Positions 61,817 to 64,000 of a stretch of 64,000 nucleotides of DNA are shown piece by piece; positions within the stretch are counted from its first letter, which is position 1; every line of letters begins with the position of its first letter. The notes under the pieces were generated by a model. The model had not been told where the DNA came from and made no database searches. It saw only the letters and a list, made by a program, of their open reading frames with translations. The position numbers and the translations under genes are program-made. This DNA comes from Datnioides undecimradiatus (taxonomy: Eukaryota > Chordata > Actinopteri > Lobotiformes > Datnioididae). The stretch covers positions 14,967,648 to 15,031,647 of the forward strand of contig WARS01000008.1 of assembly GCA_008933995.1 (NCBI GenBank), given 5' to 3'.

Positions 61817-62205
61817 CAGGGGTGGATATCAAGAGCCAGTACCGGTTCCTGACTGGTCAGTACTGAGAAACTGATAATCTCTTAGAGTAATTCATTCCAA
61901 CATGGCTGCTATATGAAAATTCCCAAGGTCCCCTAATGATAACGACGATCACTTTACTAAATTGAACAAAAAACGCTGCTAAATTCAACAAACAGCTGGG
62001 TAAAGCTGGCAACACTCATGCAACAGTTAAAACAAAACACAGTACTGCAGATTCTCTGAAGCAGCGCGGCCTGATTGGCCGTTTAAGCCGAGCAAGCGCA
62101 GCACGGACCTCCCCTGTGCAGCCTCCCGGCGCCGGTGCTGACGGTATTAGCCAAACTAAAAGTCCAAGTCAAGGTAACAATCGTTCGCGTTGTGAAAACA
62201 TAATA
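61817..62205 (+). mobile_element. Probable left end of a hAT-like DNA transposon
   Basis: It starts with CAGGGGTGGATATCAAGAGC and then AGTACCGGTTCCTGACTGG, the style of hAT termini and subterminal sequence. An AT-rich interior and a GC-rich segment (GCCGAGCAAGCGCAGCACGG) resembling hAT internal sequence follow. No matching right end with CACCCCTG was found, and no transposase remains. The extent is approximate. Confidence 0.4.
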
Positions 62206-62209
62206 GCCT

Positions 62210-64000
62210 TGGTTTTAAGCACTTTGTATTTAAACTTATTAAATCCTAAATAATCCCACGTTCAAGCTGCAGCTGTGAGGATTTGCAGCCCTTCACTACA
62301 GCGGGTCTAGTTTATTTATGTACTGTGCAGCTTGTAGCCAATAGTTAGCCAAGATCGCTAACTGCGAGTCTGAAATGAGAACCTGAGGTGCTTTAGGGAA
62401 ATGACCGCAGCCTTTAACCATTTACCTCTTGAATCTTTGCACATCTTTTCATGTTGTGTCTTTATCTCGTGCACCAAATTAGCATCAGTAAAATGATTTA
62501 TGCAAACTGGTAACGATTAGCAGCACGAGTATCCATAACATCCATACGAAACATGCTTTTACTTTCAAGCCTCCGAGCATTTCAGCTGTGAGGGCGGCTG
62601 CCATTGTCCGACAGAGCCAGATGAAGCCAGTCAAACTGCCTGTGCCCAGACTGTTAATTATTGAGTCATTGAGTGATACATAAATAGGCAAAAGTGGCGT
62701 TTTGAGTGACGCTGCAGCCACATAAAGACAAGGCGTACAGAGGAAGATCAAGCAGAATATGATCAGCGATCTCCTGTGGAAATGTGCGATGTCTTCAGCG
62801 ACAGTTGTAACGCACTGAAAGTTGAAATGCACGAGCACGGCTGACACGCCCAGGCAGGTGTTTTCAGATGCATTAGCGAATAAACACCTCAGCTCGCTTC
62901 CGTTGCATCTGCTCAGGAGGAAATACTTACAGTACTCTTTTTAGCACATGGATTTTGGTGACCTTATCAATCCCCAGCACAGATGCACCAAACGTAATCC
63001 TAATTTAATCTGTCCAATTAGTCAAAATATGTGAAAACAGTGTGCAGAACAATTAAGGTCTCATGTAGGCAACAATTAAAGGATGCAACTTGAGGAAACC
63101 CGGGCCTTGTTTCATCTCGTCTTCTTTTCTTTTAGTTGCTTTTAATGAAAATTCGGGGAAAACAACTGAAACAAGTGCTGTAAACGAGTCCTGCTCCATG
63201 CACCTTAGAACACGCATCTCTCTATCGCCTAATTGCCCTAGTTTCCATCCCTCTTTCACTCACTCCATCCCCTGTTACCTTCTGTCCCCCTCTCTATCTC
63301 AAGGGGCTGCGAGGGCAATTAGGTTGTTTTACTGCTGCTCTAGTTTTACCGGCTGGGGAGCAACACTATAAACACTAATTAACACACCCTCACACACACA
63401 CACACACGCATACTGATACACATGAGCGAGGGGTAATTGTGGTCCCTACCTGATTTATTGCACTGTATGCACACACGCGCACGCCGCACTGGAATTTGTT
63501 GCTGTCCAAACCAGCACGTACCTGCTGATTATGATTATTAAGCTTGTTCACTAATACTCAAAAATACATATTTATCATATTCTTGAATGCATTTAGCCAA
63601 TTAAATCATTGCACTATAGTAGTCTCAACAACTAAAGGTAGGTAATTGATGGATATATATGATTTTCTATGAGATCTTTTGCAGCAATCCTGATAAAGTG
63701 ATGTGATGTATTTAAATGCTCTAATTTATGAATAATACATGTAGGTACTGTTTCAAGGGGTTTGTCTCTTTTCACTTATTCTCTTAAAAGTATTTAAAAT
63801 GAAGAGAGTGCACGTGAAATGGATGGTTTTACTGATGAAATTCAATTCGGCTTAGGTTATTATCGCATCTAATGCACATGCACAGCGTATCTAACAATGC
63901 ACGTGTAATACACACAGTGTTAACGTGCATGCTTTATTCTCCTGGACGCAGGAGAGGCTTTATGGCTTTATAGGCACTACGGCTTAATGTGGCCTAGTGG
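62210..64000. other. Intergenic stretch, no gene recognised
   Basis: AT-rich, complex sequence with many homeodomain-type cores (TAATT, CAATTA), notably 62990-63090 and 63310-63390, and a (CA)n run at 63389-63406. It could include conserved noncoding DNA. A 120-codon frame (62485-62847 minus) with hydrophobic stretches has no recognisable homologue. Confidence 0.5.

Noticed and set aside
62485..62847. 120-codon minus-strand ORF with hydrophobic segments
   Set aside because: No recognisable family, no splice context, and an AT-rich composition that favours hydrophobic codons.

Overview
The window looks like vertebrate, most probably teleost fish, genomic DNA. The evidence is GT-AG introns, very frequent (CA/TG)n and (GA/CT)n microsatellites, CpG-depleted background with one CpG-rich block, and several dispersed repeats that I recognise from fish genomes. 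No bacterial-style gene organisation is present, and nearly all long open frames fall in low-complexity or repeat DNA.

The one gene I can identify securely is the 5' end of gria4, the AMPA-type glutamate receptor subunit GluA4, on the minus strand. Coding exon 1 (5701-5794) holds the start codon and signal peptide. Coding exon 2 (2951-3109) holds the first segment of the amino-terminal domain. Both have canonical splice sites, matching phases and the length expected for the family. Intron 1 is 3110-5700, and 1-2950 is the beginning of intron 2. Exon 3 and the rest of the gene lie beyond the left edge. The 5' untranslated region lies just above 5794, followed by a CpG-rich promoter candidate (about 6000-6920). 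So everything right of about 7 kb is upstream, non-transcribed flank of gria4 or part of undetected transcripts.

The remaining ~57 kb contains no recognisable protein-coding gene. It holds microsatellites, strand-asymmetric purine/pyrimidine tracts and transposon debris: hAT-type ends at 7.9 and 61.8 kb, a palindromic MITE nested in a 42-bp minisatellite at 40 kb, LINE reverse-transcriptase tails at 52.2, 54.2 and 61 kb, and two copies of a dispersed repeat at 45.2 and 46.3 kb. It also holds a few plausible regulatory sites, the best being a SOX-POU composite element at 12.2 kb. Two weak novel-gene candidates are noted: a possible two-exon 63-residue microprotein at 22.3-23.0 kb and a possible 35-nt microexon at 55.1 kb. 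Neither is supported beyond splice-site logic.

I did not find a convincing undescribed biological system. The most worthwhile leads are the minimal upstream ORF in the gria4 leader, the SOX-POU element, the nested MITE and the microprotein candidate.
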